Shown here: in pieces, positions 12,575-24,338 of the stretch | Numbering within the stretch: position 1 is the stretch's first letter | Layout: each line of letters opens with the position of its first letter | Assembly: GCA_032433595.1 (NCBI GenBank) | Contig: JASWJB010000069.1 | Span: 1-64,000, forward strand | Reading direction: 5' to 3' | From: Conoideocrella luteorostrata | Lineage: Eukaryota > Ascomycota > Sordariomycetes > Hypocreales > Clavicipitaceae | DNA: 64,000 nucleotides | The notes under the pieces: model-generated | What the model saw: only the letters and a program-made list of their open reading frames with translations | What the model was told of the DNA's origin: nothing | Database searches by the model: none | Translations under genes and position numbers: made by a program

Positions 12575-15050
12575 TCACCAAGTGTGTGGCCCGAAAGTCC
12601 CATTCTCCGGCACCGTCTTCAAAATAGCCGAGGAGGTGGCATCCAGGGTCTCAAACACAGCGACATTTCCCCACCACTGCGGGAGCGTCACATTGGGAAA
12701 CGTAATGGCAAAAAAGATGACAATGGTGCTCAGAATAAGCCCGGCATCCAGAGCCGCCGCAGTGGTGTAGTTATACGTCTGCCACCAACCCCGCCATGTC
12801 TCCCTGATCCATTTGTTAAAGACGAGACCCACGATCCCCCAGGACGAGAAGCTCAACGGCGTGGCGGGCGGTAGCCAGGCCATGGCGCCCAGCATGATTG
12901 GCGCCTGAAAGTGCCTGAAGAACTTGACGTTGAGGACCCTGGCGAGGACGTACAGCAGCACGGGAAAAGCCGCGCCGACGAGCCAGAACCAATTGAAGCG
13001 TGCGTACATGCCTCCCGTGCCAAACATGCGGCGGGGCCCAATGACTCCCCACACGATGCTGGAGGAGAAGAATGCGCGGCCGTTGGGGCAGCTGAAGTGG
13101 TTCTTTTGGAGGTTCGTGCAGACGTCTGGGACGGCGCCGAGGGTCCAGTTCATGACGGAAATTTGGACAAACACGGCCCAGATGGTGGGTATGACCTGGC
13201 ACCAGAATGTGATTTTGGGGGGAACCTTCATGTAATGGGCGAGTTTCAGGTCGCCGCTATATGTCTGCGCCTGGCCGAGCGTGATTGTGCTGAAGACCTT
13301 GAAGAGCATGACGCCAATGGGGCGGCCGGGAATCATGAAGCCCGCGAGGAACGGCGAGATGACGTTCAGGCTGAGCAGGATGTTGGAGACGGCGAGAATC
13401 ATGGTCGTTGGGATGATGAAAAGGACTGCAATGATGAGAGACACAAAAAACGCCCACCAGGGCAGCTGCGAGTCGTACGCTTCGACAGTGGCTAGACCGA
13501 ACGCAATGGCAACCAGGAAGAGAGCCGCGTACCACCAATCTGGGGCGTCGGCGTATCTCTTCATCATGGTCATGTGGATGTCGGGTTGCTGGTTGCGGGC
13601 CGCGCGGAAACGGTACCATATCTCTTTACCGTGGTGTAAACCGATGTGGACGACTGCCGCCGTCAGCGCTGCAAACGAGAGACCATAGTTGAGAGCAAAG
13701 GCTGGCGCGAGGAAGAGCGGCGAGTAGTCCTTGTATTTCCGCTCGTCGAACGTGTAGCCCGGGCCGAGGATCCTGCTGACATTGTAGTAGTTTTGTGTGT
13801 TGTCGTATGTCTGGGCTGTCACCATGGGCAGGTAGTCGGCGAAGAGGGTGCCCGAGTAGACTATGCCGATGGTCGGGATAAGCACGAATATAAACAGTCC
13901 AACCAAGGTGTTGACGTGGGAGTGCGTGGGGGCGAGCAGCGGATCTCCTAGATACGCCGTCACGTAGGTCCAGTCGAAGGTCAGGGGGATGAGCGACAGT
14001 CCGGTCGTGCCCCCGAAGAGCTGGTTGACGACTACGTTCTTGGGGCGAATCCACGTCGCAAAGGCAAAGACCGACAGCCCCGGCCACAGGACGCCTGGAA
14101 TCCAGTAGTACCAGAACATGGAGATGGCGACAATGGCGAACCAGCGATATCGGCTGATGAGCCAGCCGTTGGAGTGGATGCCGTCACTCTTGCTCTTGTT
14201 GTGAAGAGCGTAGAACAGCGAGGTGCTGGCAAACTGGTTGGGCCACATCATGGCGGCCGGCCAGACGAGGAAGCGGCGGAAAAGACCGGCCAGCGAGATA
14301 CCGATGAGCTGGGAACTCAGGGTAAAGAGCAGTGAAAACCCCCATCCTAGGTTCAGATTATAGAATGGCTTTCCCTGAAGGGCTAGTAAGGCATCTGTGC
14401 TGTACGCATATCCAAGAGACACATTGGACATGAGGGTAATGACAACATGTTCCTTGATGGTGAAAGGCCCTGTGTTGAATGTCCATAGCATGCCGAACGT
14501 GTGGAAGACCTTTGTTGGCACCGCCTTGGCCCAAAAACAGCCGATGGGATAAACAAGCAGCTGGACAACAATGGCGGGAAAATTGATAGCAGGACTCCTG
14601 CTGATGGTGAGTGCCTTTGCCTCATCTGGCAGTCATAGGGTGATAGGAAGGGGGAAGCATGACAAACCTCATGCTCAGGAACATATTCAAACCGCTGCCA
14701 ACCGTCACAAAGACCATGCCCAGTATCCAGGCTCTGACTGTATTTGCAACTTCGTCATTGTCCGTGTTCCTGACCGCAGCTCGTACTTCTTCATATGGAG
14801 AGTCCTCGATCAGAAGCTGGCCGGCGTGAACAGCCTCTTCAGCATCGCCATGGCGTATGGCGTGGTCTACGGAATCAAGTTCCGTTTGAGGTAAATTGGG
14901 ATCCCGTTGATGGATTTTCTTGAAGCTTTCCAGGTCCGCTCTCGCCGCCGCGACATCATCAGTGGCGGCTGGCTTTTCATTGGAACTTGTCTGCTCTGTC
15001 GAGATTGTGTCGGGTGCCCTAACTCTAGACAATTTAGTAAAGTTCTTCAT
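12575..15050 (-). CDS. OPT-family oligopeptide transporter
   Basis: Proton-coupled plasma-membrane transporter of small peptides of the Isp4/OPT family. Two exons (14668-15050 and 12575-14597) join in frame at SMR/SPAINFPA, giving 801 aa, a typical length. The hydrophilic N-terminal 100 residues contain the ESPYEEVRAAV-like OPT entry motif (DSPYEEVRAAVRNTDN). About fourteen membrane segments follow, including FNTGPFTIKEHVVITLM and the MKVPPKITFW/CPNGRAFFSSSIVWGVIGP signatures. Several long open frames on the opposite strand are shadows of this GC-rich gene. Confidence 0.95.
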
Positions 15051-18000
15051 TTTTCTTAAGCTCTAGAATCTGGAGCATAGTCGAGTGTAGCGATTTTCGC
15101 AAAACTGCACAGCACTAGGTTAGACTGGGAAGCAAAGAACCACTACGGATGGTCGATAGTGATTGCCCATAGGCGACAACTGCTGATTGTTTGAACGGGG
15201 GGAATAGCCAGGAACGTCATTGTCAGAAACCTGGTAACTGATGGTAACAGCACTACTAAGTTGGTCATGATTCCTGGTTGCGTCAGCATATGCATCTGGG
15301 TTCATTTGTTTGGGCTCGTATTATAACGAGGGATTCTTATCTCCGCAAATGTGTGCTATCAATGACTCGAGCGAACTTTTGTTTCCATGGTACCAAAAAG
15401 ATAGCAACACGCAGCCATGCGTGTAACATGAGATTGGTGGATGTGTCGGGCGGGTCGGTAATTGCTTCCGACGGATCAGCTTCGATCGACACCCTTTCAA
15501 CTGGGGATCATCGTCTTGTTTGTTGAACGTCTTGCTTGAACATGCGTGACCAGGACTTGCAGCACTTGACTGCTCGGTCGTGCTTCTCGCGCAAACTAGC
15601 CGTACACACCCTTTTTGTGCTCTATTGTGCAGCCAACTAATATGATTTATCACAGCCTGAGCGTGAGACCAGAACTTGTCCCGAGACCGAGCTTCGTCCG
15701 GCCCGTCGAAACTCTAAACCCGAACCTCCAGAATCCCACACTCCGCACTCGACACTCCACTAACTAGCCGCTCAATAGACCAGCTTGTGTGGGGGCCCGT
15801 CGTTGCCGTGGGGTTGCCATCAAAAGTCCCTATGAATGGTGGTTCGATGTTCGATGAACTTATCCGGAGTTGAATGGGCCACCTACCGGTGGATGTCTGA
15901 TTATCTTTGCCGATGTTGTTTAACAACGTGGCGGAGGCTACATACAAATAAAATTGGGTCCCGAACCATGCCCTATCATCACCTAAACAGCCGTCGCGAG
16001 AGCCAGCAGCATTGACGGCTACGCTCGTCGCTGGTCAAATCTCGCCCGTCTGGGCAGCGTCATACAACCGCCACTTAGTTGCGGTGTCAAGAACGTCCGT
16101 CTCTGCGGGCATCTAATCTAGGTCGGCCAGGAATTGGATTGTCGAACCAAAAGAGTGTGAGCGCTGTGGAGACCATCCCGGGCTGCGCGTACTCATCATG
16201 GCGAGGGGCGATAAAATGATGTATATACTGCGATTGTAGTCGCATATTACCTCTGCACAATTCAACGCACGTGAATGAGCATGGTAACATCTTGTCATGT
16301 ACCTCTGCCAACTTGACTTGTAACTGATGTGACTTGGCTGAGTTTTATTCTAGGATTGATGGCCACGCATATCGCCATGCGGGAAATAACGACTCATTAG
16401 CATCCATCCCGGCGAACCTTCATTGACCGGTACAGAAAGTGGCAAATCGCAGAGTAAGCAAGTCCTGCTCACATTCAGTGACTGCTTCCAAGAACGGATC
16501 TCGGCCAAGTCAAACCGCACACTAACCTGGTTCAAACCCATCGCCAGTTCCACCCATATCGCTAATTTCGACAATGGCTCGCCGGTCAGGGCAATTGTAG
16601 CTGCGGCTTGTCTTGTTGTCGCAATCAACCCCTACAATGTTAAAGAATAGTGTAACCAAAGGAAGTGTTTTGCGCTTACTAAGACCATTTTAATTTACTG
16701 TGATAATTCACCACCCACGTAACTAATTTTGGGTGCTGATGGATCACCTTCGTCATGTAACAGCATCAACGTAAACTACTCATCGTTCTCCAGGCGCTGT
16801 CACAAACACACATCGGGACAAACTTTGTATGCCGTCGTCTGGCCTATTAGAGAGTGAAGCTCTGTGACGGATTCGGTGTCTATAAGTGGCGGATGATCAT
16901 GGCTTTACGGCAGGGGGAGGGCACAACGTATCAGCCGCGGCGATAGAAGGAGCAACAACAAAATCATCTTCTTGTCTCAGAATTTCGAGAGCCGTCTGGT
17001 GCATGCTATATTTCAAAGCCTCAGCACCGATCGTTACTCTAATTTGTCTCTTTGAAGTCTCGAGGCGCATCCCAAACACTTCCACATGACCCCGCGCGCG
17101 CCATCGGCTATCAGGCAAATACAAATGGCTATCTTGTCTGCGACTGCTGTCACTCCTAGTCTCCTGCTCGAGATTCTCTCTCGCGCTTCATCGATGTACA
17201 TGGTAAAACTCCACACTCTCCTGTTCAACATCCCTACACTCCACCTCCACTGATACTTGGTGAAATGCCACAGGTGGCTGTGCGGTCCGGGTGTGAAGGC
17301 ACATTTACCTCCAGCCATCTATTTTGTTCCTCGTATCGGCATCGCGGCAAGATCGACCGCATCCGGTCTCTACATGTCTTTCCCACGAAGCACTAAGATG
17401 ACGTAATCTAGGAATCTTGACCGGGGTTTGTGAAGAGTGTTGGGCAGAAAGTTCTGCCCAAATACTCACGTACTTGATACTTAGATGAGTACGTTAGCAA
17501 ATACTGATCTCAAATACCTGGCACACAACCAAATTGACTGATCTGAATGCGCCCTGTCAGCCGCCGTTCTCGAACACTATGGCATCTCATTGGCGCATCA
17601 CCTGGCACGACACTGGGGATGCGAACGACCAAGGATCAAGATTGCATAGACATTAATGTGCAGTATGGCTCGCCCAGACTAGCTTCTGCGATATGGTCCC
17701 CAAGGTGTCTGCACTGTGCTCCCGGCATGCAACAAAGTATACACACTATCTCTTAAATGCTCGTACAGCTGAAAGCATTCGTTGAAGAAATTGCCCAAGA
17801 ACCTGAGACTTCGATTTAATGATGCCAGCGTGTTTCTAGACGGGCAGATACATAGAGTACATCAGTGACAACATTGCTTGGGCATCTAGGTGCCCAAATA
17901 TTTTGGTTACACCGCAGCTGTCCACTCAACGACCAAAAGATATGGTTAGGTACTGGGCTTAAAGGTGGCACGCTTCGCCTGTGGGTTCTTGGCTGCCTCC

Positions 18001-19993
18001 CATGTAACCCACCATGTATAGTTTGGAAGATCGAAAGATAAAGAATAGAGGAGTTGCTCATGTCTGACTTGATGTAGATATGTCTACAGTCATTGCCCTA
18101 GTCGCATGAAGCCAACGCAAGTCAGGTTGGCGAATTAATGCTCGATGGAATGTGTGTTACTCTTCTATTGAACGTCTTGTCAGCACCTTATGTTTTAAAT
18201 TTTTTTTTTGGTCGTCCCTCATGGACTTATCTGATGATGATAAAAACATATTTAATGCCGGCTGTACCCTGCCGGAGAACATTGGGTAACAATACCGGGT
18301 TACAGTAATTTGCGGACGTGCGTTGGCGCGGCCTGTGAGTCAAACCTTGGCGTCAGTAGAGCTGTAGGATGAACAGTGCCGCTGCACAATGATCGATAAC
18401 AATGAACAATAAGGTCAAATTCCGAATCGATAAGAGTTTGCGTGCAGTACAAATGGAGAGAAGTCCCCCAATTGCGACCATGACTTTTATCACTTCCGGC
18501 TACATCCAATCCCACGGTTAGCACCTTATCACAACAAAAGTCTATATGTACGAGAAATACAGTAAGTAGCCCCATGCAGATCAATCGCCGAGACAAGCAC
18601 TCTGTGTCCGCCACCACATAGCTTTCTTTTGTGGAGAACCCTTCTGTGAAATACAGTGGTCGAATATTGCTTACATTGAGAATTTACCGTGTCACAATTC
18701 TTGGCTGTCGGAGAAACAGTAGCACTTGAAAACCCAATTGAACTAGGAGGCATCGTGACTCTCCACTCCGTATTCTGGCATGACAAGTCGTCGGAAGGAA
18801 GCACGGACATCAACTTTGCTAAACAATGCTGGCGACAACCTTCTCCATATAAGTCTCCGCAGCAGTGAAGATGCCATTGTGCTTAACAGCCGAAGCACGA
18901 ATGTCGATTGGGGTGGAGAGGAAAGAGAGACGCTGCGAGGCACCTGTGTCGCCCCAGACTTCAATATTACAGTGTGTGACCAGGGCGATAGACATGAGAT
19001 ACTCTTCAGCTATCGGACGATTCACTATTATGACAAAAGGCTCGGCGGTATCATTCCCAGTCTTTCTTACGAGCCTGTCGACGATCCGCTATGATTCTCG
19101 GTTACTTTGGTTGTCGCAACATTCAACTCTACGGAACTTGCGGTGTTAGCTAACCAACATGTCCGCCCCGACCGCCTGGTATCAAATGGATCATCGGAAG
19201 AAGCACGAGTTCTATTATCATTGCAGTGGTGGTGAGGCCACATTATCGCTCTCGTACCGCGACTTCAACATGCTGTCACGGTGTCTCCTCCCTACTCGAA
19301 ACCTGCTCGTTGAAGGTTTCCGAACTTAGTTGCAGAACGAGTGAGGGTTTTATTTCTGTATCGTCGTTCAGCATGGGAGGCAAGAGCAGCTGAAAACGGT
19401 CAATAGCATCAGCAACGGTACAACATGCATCGGTAAAATAAAAAACTGGCTATCTACAAGTTAACATTCGGTTCAGTATTGGTGGTATTTAATGCTCTTG
19501 GTGTGGATCGTGCGTAGACGCCTACATGGCTATGCTGTGAAATGGCACAATTATATCGCAGACAAAAAAGGGCTGCCTTAGATATTTGTCGCTGAGGTCT
19601 CCTGGAAAGGTCCGTTATCCTGAGCCACATGCCTAAGAGTCGACACCAAACCGAGATCCACGTCTGAGAGTTCTCTCCACTGTGCCATCGCTGATAACAA
19701 GTTCGGTCTTCTCCAAAGTGTGAGACGAGGATCTCCAGGGGGACCCGCGGGGACAGAACCTCGCTGGGAAGTATGCCTACTGCTCTTACAGCACATTGTC
19801 TGTCGATGGATCCTGATTCACGCTGTGGACATTGCTTGGGCGAATTGCGTATGCGGGCATACTGCTGCAATCTGACGATGTAAGCAGTAGTTTGGCCATC
19901 TCTGTATCTGCACATGTGTATGATAAATTATGCTCAGGCGTACGCTAAAAATACAATGTGAGCGAAATTATGCAGATGAGCATCTTGAGCGTC
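15051..19993. other. 5 kb gene-poor region
   Basis: No intact gene was recognised. A plus-strand frame at about 18780-19094 (104 aa) and its in-frame continuation after a TGA to about 19230 look weakly protein-like but could not be assigned. An inverted repeat GGGCAGAA-AG-TTCTGCCC lies near 17443-17460. The right part enters the decayed kinase region. Confidence 0.45.
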
Positions 19994-20090
19994 CTAAAAG
20001 GTTGGGATAGTTTTGGCAGGAGTCTGACAGCCCAAGACCGACAATGGCTGGAGACGACACCCCCTAGCGACTCCGTATGGGTACGCGAAT
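19929..20090. repeat. Direct repeat copy A (kinase 3' end)
   Basis: A 150-bp core (19931-20080) matches 23801-23950 with 11 mismatches and no gap, about 93% identity. It overlaps the 3' part of the APH-like pseudogene. Nine of the eleven differences are transitions. Confidence 0.95.
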
Positions 20091-20845
20091 TGATCGACCC
20101 GCGGGGCAAACTCAACCACCAAGCTGCCTCCCGTGATCTGACAATTCACGCTATGTGTGATAGCGTCCTGCAAAAGGTCTTTGTACAGTGTTTAGAAGAA
20201 GACATCATTGTAAAAGGGTTTGGCAAGGTCGAGCATGATAGGATGGAATCCTGCAACCTCGTAGTCTACGTATAGGAGTGTTCGATTGCCCTGGTGTTGG
20301 GACTTGGGCTCAATCATAACATTACCCCCGTGGGCGTCTCCCATACCAAAAGCCAGTAGAGGAGATGTGATCTGGAGAGAGCTTGGGGACATAATATTGG
20401 GCGCCACGTCGAATGACTGACGCAGTGAAGGGTAGCTTTCGCCATTGATAATCCACGGCATTGACAAGATCTTATCCAGGGGGATGAGTTCACCAGTCAG
20501 ATGGATAGCTGTTCCATAGAAGTCTAGGTGCCTTGCATCACCCACTAGTCGGGAATGGAAAAATCGGTGTACTTTTGGGCTAGATATCTCCATTGCTCTG
20601 CCGTTCTGTAGGGAATTGCGATACGCACGGAGCATATCTTCGGCTTTCACTAATTCGACGTGAAGCAGCGTCTCGGCGGAATTCCGCTCCTTGTAACCGG
20701 CGCTGATGTATGATAGTCGTAGATCAGATTCTGTAGTACCCTGGAAGAACGGGTGAAGCAAGATCCCCACATGACTAGGTAGGTACGGATAGATGCCTGG
20801 CCTATAACTAGACAGTGCTGCAACCGGATCATCCTGAGAATACAA
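19994..20845 (-). pseudogene. APH/choline-kinase-like phosphotransferase, broken
   Basis: Protein-kinase-fold small-molecule phosphotransferase (APH superfamily). The catalytic-loop equivalent is GDAHGGNVMI and the metal-binding equivalent VDYEVAGF, followed by the family motif LDLAKPFYNDVFF. Right after that motif an in-frame TAA at 20192-20194 stops translation. The same frame stays open for about 65 more codons (LYKDLLQDAITH...) to a stop at 19994-19996, so the TAA is most simply a nonsense mutation. The 5' end is not resolved; no good ATG is seen in frame, and the frame opens near 20845. It is divergent from the P-loop pseudogene at 20969. Readthrough or a truncated functional product are less likely alternatives. 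Confidence 0.7.
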
Positions 20846-20968
20846 AAGTGGCTATGGCACTACTTCTTGTTCTTGAGAGATCTTGTCCTTTATTGCGATA
20901 CGCTCTCTTGACCAAGCTCAACCAGTTCAAGACTTGAAGCGTTACCACGCGAAAGCCGTCACAGATAT

Positions 20969-22022
20969 ATGACCACGAGTCCCAAACCACCATCCAGCCC
21001 AGCCCAAATGCCTTTCACTATTTCGCTTAACGGGCCGGACAACATCGGCAACACATCCCATATTCAGGGCAGACTCCCCCCGGTACTTGGAATCGACAGT
21101 AACGAATGCCGGTTCCGAAACCAATGTGATTGTGTTTGATGGCGGTGTGACCATGTTCGCGGCCGTTGCTGTTGCCATGATCGCCTTCAACGGAGGCGAC
21201 GATGACTTAGATGCGACTCAATTGCTTCTCAACACGATCATCGAAAAGCATCGCCTTGTCATGCCATACGAGAACTTCGCCATCCTCTTAAAATATAATG
21301 CCCAAGACATAGGAGATTGCGTGAGGCTTGCAATGAGCGGGGAGGAGGATCCGCACGACGGCAGGTACACGCATTATCAGCGCCTCCTGCAAACCGAGCT
21401 GCTCAACCAGGAAGCGCGAAGTGTCTATCAGCATATTATTCAGGTGTCTGAAGCTGACAGCCGCGGTAAGGTGCAAAATATAATTCGCAAGGCAATATTT
21501 TAGGAAATCAAGGATCCACTCTTTCAACCGATGTTGCATCCGGTCCAGGCCATATACGGATTTTCCGGACTTTCTGAGGCATGCAAGAGCAGGCTGGCCG
21601 AAGATTTTTGCCACACCTTAGGAACCCGACGTGCATTTTCGGCTTAGATTGTATATTTCAACGACCTAGTCGGCCGGAGGCTTGGCAAAAGTATTTATAC
21701 TCTTCCTGATATGGAGCAAGCGATTTACCTTCTCCACGAACTTGAGAGCTTTGTAAGAGCACACTACTGGCTGCATGTGATTACCATCGAAAGTTTGCAT
21801 AGGGCTACAGTCACCAAATTGCTTAAGTCATGGCTTGGGGAGAAATTTCAGGTGGTGTACATCGATGTGGATTACAGCAAACGCCTCAGAAGGTCCCTCG
21901 TGACGCAGGATCAGCTAAAAAGCAATGACCAGTTGAAGAAGGAGAGAGGTGTAGAGACAATCGCGGCCGAGGCCGATCTTGTTTTAGATAATAACGGCAC
22001 CGTTGCACAATACAATCGTTGA
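20969..22022 (+). pseudogene. Thymidylate-kinase-like P-loop NTPase, broken
   Basis: The start region, MPFTISLNGPDNIG, resembles the P-loop of dTMP-kinase-like enzymes, but the expected GKT is GNT, removing the phosphate-binding lysine. The frame then shifts at a C6 run (21076-21081). The second frame carries a Walker-B-like VIVFDGGVTMF and a long helical region, and is interrupted by TAG at 21501-21503 and again near 21645, before ending with YIDVDYSKRLRR...KKERGVE and ADLVLDNNG. The latter recalls the LID and C-terminal parts of small-molecule kinases. Removing the first TAG would need a 38-nt intron, unusually short. I read this as a dead gene; the assignment to the kinase family is moderate. 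Confidence 0.65.
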
Positions 22023-22173
22023 AGTCCCTCCTTAGCTTTACGGGCAGCAACGGCGTTATGGCTTACGGAACCTAGGAAGTCGACAGCGTTAATACCTTTC
22101 TAGGTTGCATAAGTCCTTTAAAATCATATCTAAAATTGATCACTGCATTTGCCCAAATACCGAAAACATATCC

Positions 22174-22710
22174 TCAACAGCTGATAGAGGAATTAACAAG
22201 TTCGATAGCCTTATTGACTAGTTCGCGATCATCCTTGAACGTCAACTTCTCCAGAGCTTTGTCATAGCTGTAGAATTCAACCTCAAACTTGTCCTTCTCG
22301 TGTTGGCCGACGGGCTCTCCTTCATTAACAGCAGCCACAAACCACCAAATCAGTTTAAGGCCGCCCTCTTCAACATTTCGCGTCTGCACTAGAATTGGCT
22401 CGCATATACCCTTGTAGAAGCGTGCCTCATCAGGCAGATGCTCGGTCTCGATCGTGGGGCAGACGCGGGAGACCAAATTGACAGGCAACAGTCGGCAAGG
22501 AATACCAGTCTCTTCAGTAGTTTCGCGAGTAGCGGTCGTTCGACGGGACTCACCGAGGTTGCGACGTCCCTTCGGAAGGATGTACTCGTCACGCTGGAGC
22601 AAGTGTAGAATGCAGACTTCTTGGGTAGAGAGCCGGAAAAGAACAGTGCCCGCGCTTTCGACGAAGTTTTCGGCTGCGTACATCCGTGTCTCAAATCGCG
22701 AAGTAGCCAT
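22174..22710 (-). CDS. Nudix hydrolase (diadenosine-polyphosphate-hydrolase-like)
   Basis: Single-exon 178-aa Nudix enzyme, expected to cleave a nucleoside diphosphate linked to another moiety. The Nudix box G-x5-E-x7-RE-x2-EE-x-G is complete in KGRRNLGESRRTT followed by ATRETTEETGI. An upstream LQRDEYILPKG strand and a C-terminal EFYSYDKALEKLTF helix match fungal Ap4A-type Nudix proteins. The start is the ATG at 22710 (MATSRFETR). It sits beside the two broken kinase genes, convergent with the P-loop gene, and is the only intact member of that trio. Confidence 0.88.
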   Translation of the reverse strand: MATSRFETRMYAAENFVESAGTVLFRLSTQEVCILHLLQRDEYILPKGRRNLGESRRTTATRETTEETGIPCRLLPVNLVSRVCPTIETEHLPDEARFYKGICEPILVQTRNVEEGGLKLIWWFVAAVNEGEPVGQHEKDKFEVEFYSYDKALEKLTFKDDRELVNKAIELVNSSISC

Positions 22711-24338
22711 GATCACGACGTGGTGGCTAGCTATCGTATGAATTTTCGAGGCGAAGGATTAGCGGCATTGTGAGATGGTACAGTTCTCCGTACGGAGTAC
22801 ATACGTGCTAGAAAGAAAGTTTGGGGAGGTGCCTCGAGTGAAATGGAAATTAAAATTGCAACTTTGTCATCGGGTGAACTTCGGCTCTACTCTCATGGGT
22901 CTCACCCTTTCTACCTGGACAGAATAGGCGCCGACATTGGATCAGAAAAGAAATGGATGTCGTGCTGTTTTCGCCATGGTCATGCAAATGCTCTTCTAGG
23001 CGTTGCCACTAATTCCATCGTGGAATCAAGTCATCAGGCACGATCCTCTTACTGGATGTATGCAAAATACATATCAAAATCGCCGAGTTAGGTTCATTAC
23101 CCAGGACGCGTTTCTCGAGAGAGATCCTTCTGCTGACGGCTACACATATGAGCATTAGATGTAATCCTGAGGTACCAAAAATAATTCCTAAAGATAAGCT
23201 AGCAAAGTTACAGCTTAACCCAGAAATTATGAGGTCCAAAAAACAGGTTAGACTAATAGCACAAGGTCGAAGGTAAGAATATAGATTTATTAGGTTTACA
23301 CCTAAGTAATTTGTCGACCCAAAGGCACACCTAACACTCACGTATGCGGGAGTTTGACACACAACCAGCAACGCTCCGTACACTTCGTGAAGAGCTCTCG
23401 TAGAGACCTTCTGTAATTCGTAGTGACCTTTCTCTTGCCAAGATCAAATGGTCTGACAGCTCACTCGTCGGTTGTCGAGTTGCTGACCGCTTCAAATAAA
23501 CATATTAAATAGGGATATAATGCACTCAACACACTTGATAAGACTTCGGGCAAAAACTTCGTGAATTCTTGACTGCTCCCGCCTTGTTGTTTTAGGTCCT
23601 AATCGCGCTACTTATAGCTATGATATTTCTTCTGACCAAATTGGTCAAGCCCATGACTCACTTGCCTTCAACCCTGTCACTCTAGAGGATCTATTCCGCC
23701 GATACAGTATATAGTATTAAGCTTTAAAAGTAATAATGTATTCTATATAAAATTAAGCTTATAGTAACTAGTAAAGATAGTTTATATTTATTTACTTATA
23801 TGCTCAGGCGTACACTAAAAATACAACGTGAGTGAAATTATGCAGATGAGCATCTTGAGTGTCCTAAAATATTAGGATAGTTTTGGCAGGAGTCTGACAG
23901 CCCAAGACCGACAATGGCTGGCGACGACATTCCCCAGCGACTCCGTATGGGGTACCCGAATGCGCTGTCGCCGCTCAAGGGGCGCGCCCTTCTAGTGCTC
24001 GGAATACCCGCACCGAGCATATTTCGCCAAATGCTCTTGCTGACGGCACGTGATTTAACCTGCTACAGCGAACTGAAATAGCGGTGTTGAGTTGCAGAAA
24101 CGAACCAGCCGTCGTGCCAGACGACCGGTTGAGGACGTGCGGTTGCACCTCCTATCAAGCCCTGTGAAGCACCGTCTCCGCATACGTCTCCATATACGCC
24201 ACTGCGAACGTACAAGCCACAGCAATGACGCGCTATGCGCCAATGGCGAAGTAAAGCAGGACACACATAGTTACGCTTTACTCGCCTCGATGCTTAGTGT
24301 AATAGCCGTTTTGGTTACGCGTTTGCAACGTCGGAAGC
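22711..24338. other. AT-rich decayed intergenic region
   Basis: No gene was found. The 23480-23810 part is very AT-rich, followed by the second copy of the kinase 3' end. A palindromic CTCCGTACGGAGTA lies at 22786-22799, in front of the Nudix gene. Confidence 0.5.
23799..23961. repeat. Direct repeat copy B (kinase 3' end fragment)
   Basis: Orphan copy of 19931-20080, in the same orientation, with AT-rich sequence on its left. Relative to copy A it has four C-to-T, three G-to-A, two T-to-C and two transversion differences. It has no coding capacity of its own. Confidence 0.95.

Noticed and set aside
12911..13688. Long plus-strand open frames of 100-194 aa
   Set aside because: They are antisense shadows of the GC-rich OPT transporter coding sequence, with no domains and Arg/Gly/Asp-biased composition.
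19958..20275. 105-aa plus-strand frame overlapping the kinase 3' end
   Set aside because: It reads the complementary strand of the APH-like pseudogene, whose motifs are clear on the minus strand; the part in the direct repeat is not conserved as a protein.
21463..21500. A possible 38-nt intron that would remove the first TAG of the P-loop gene
   Set aside because: Shorter than other introns in the window, lacks a branch-site-like sequence, and the frame across it looks coding; a second TAG downstream would remain.
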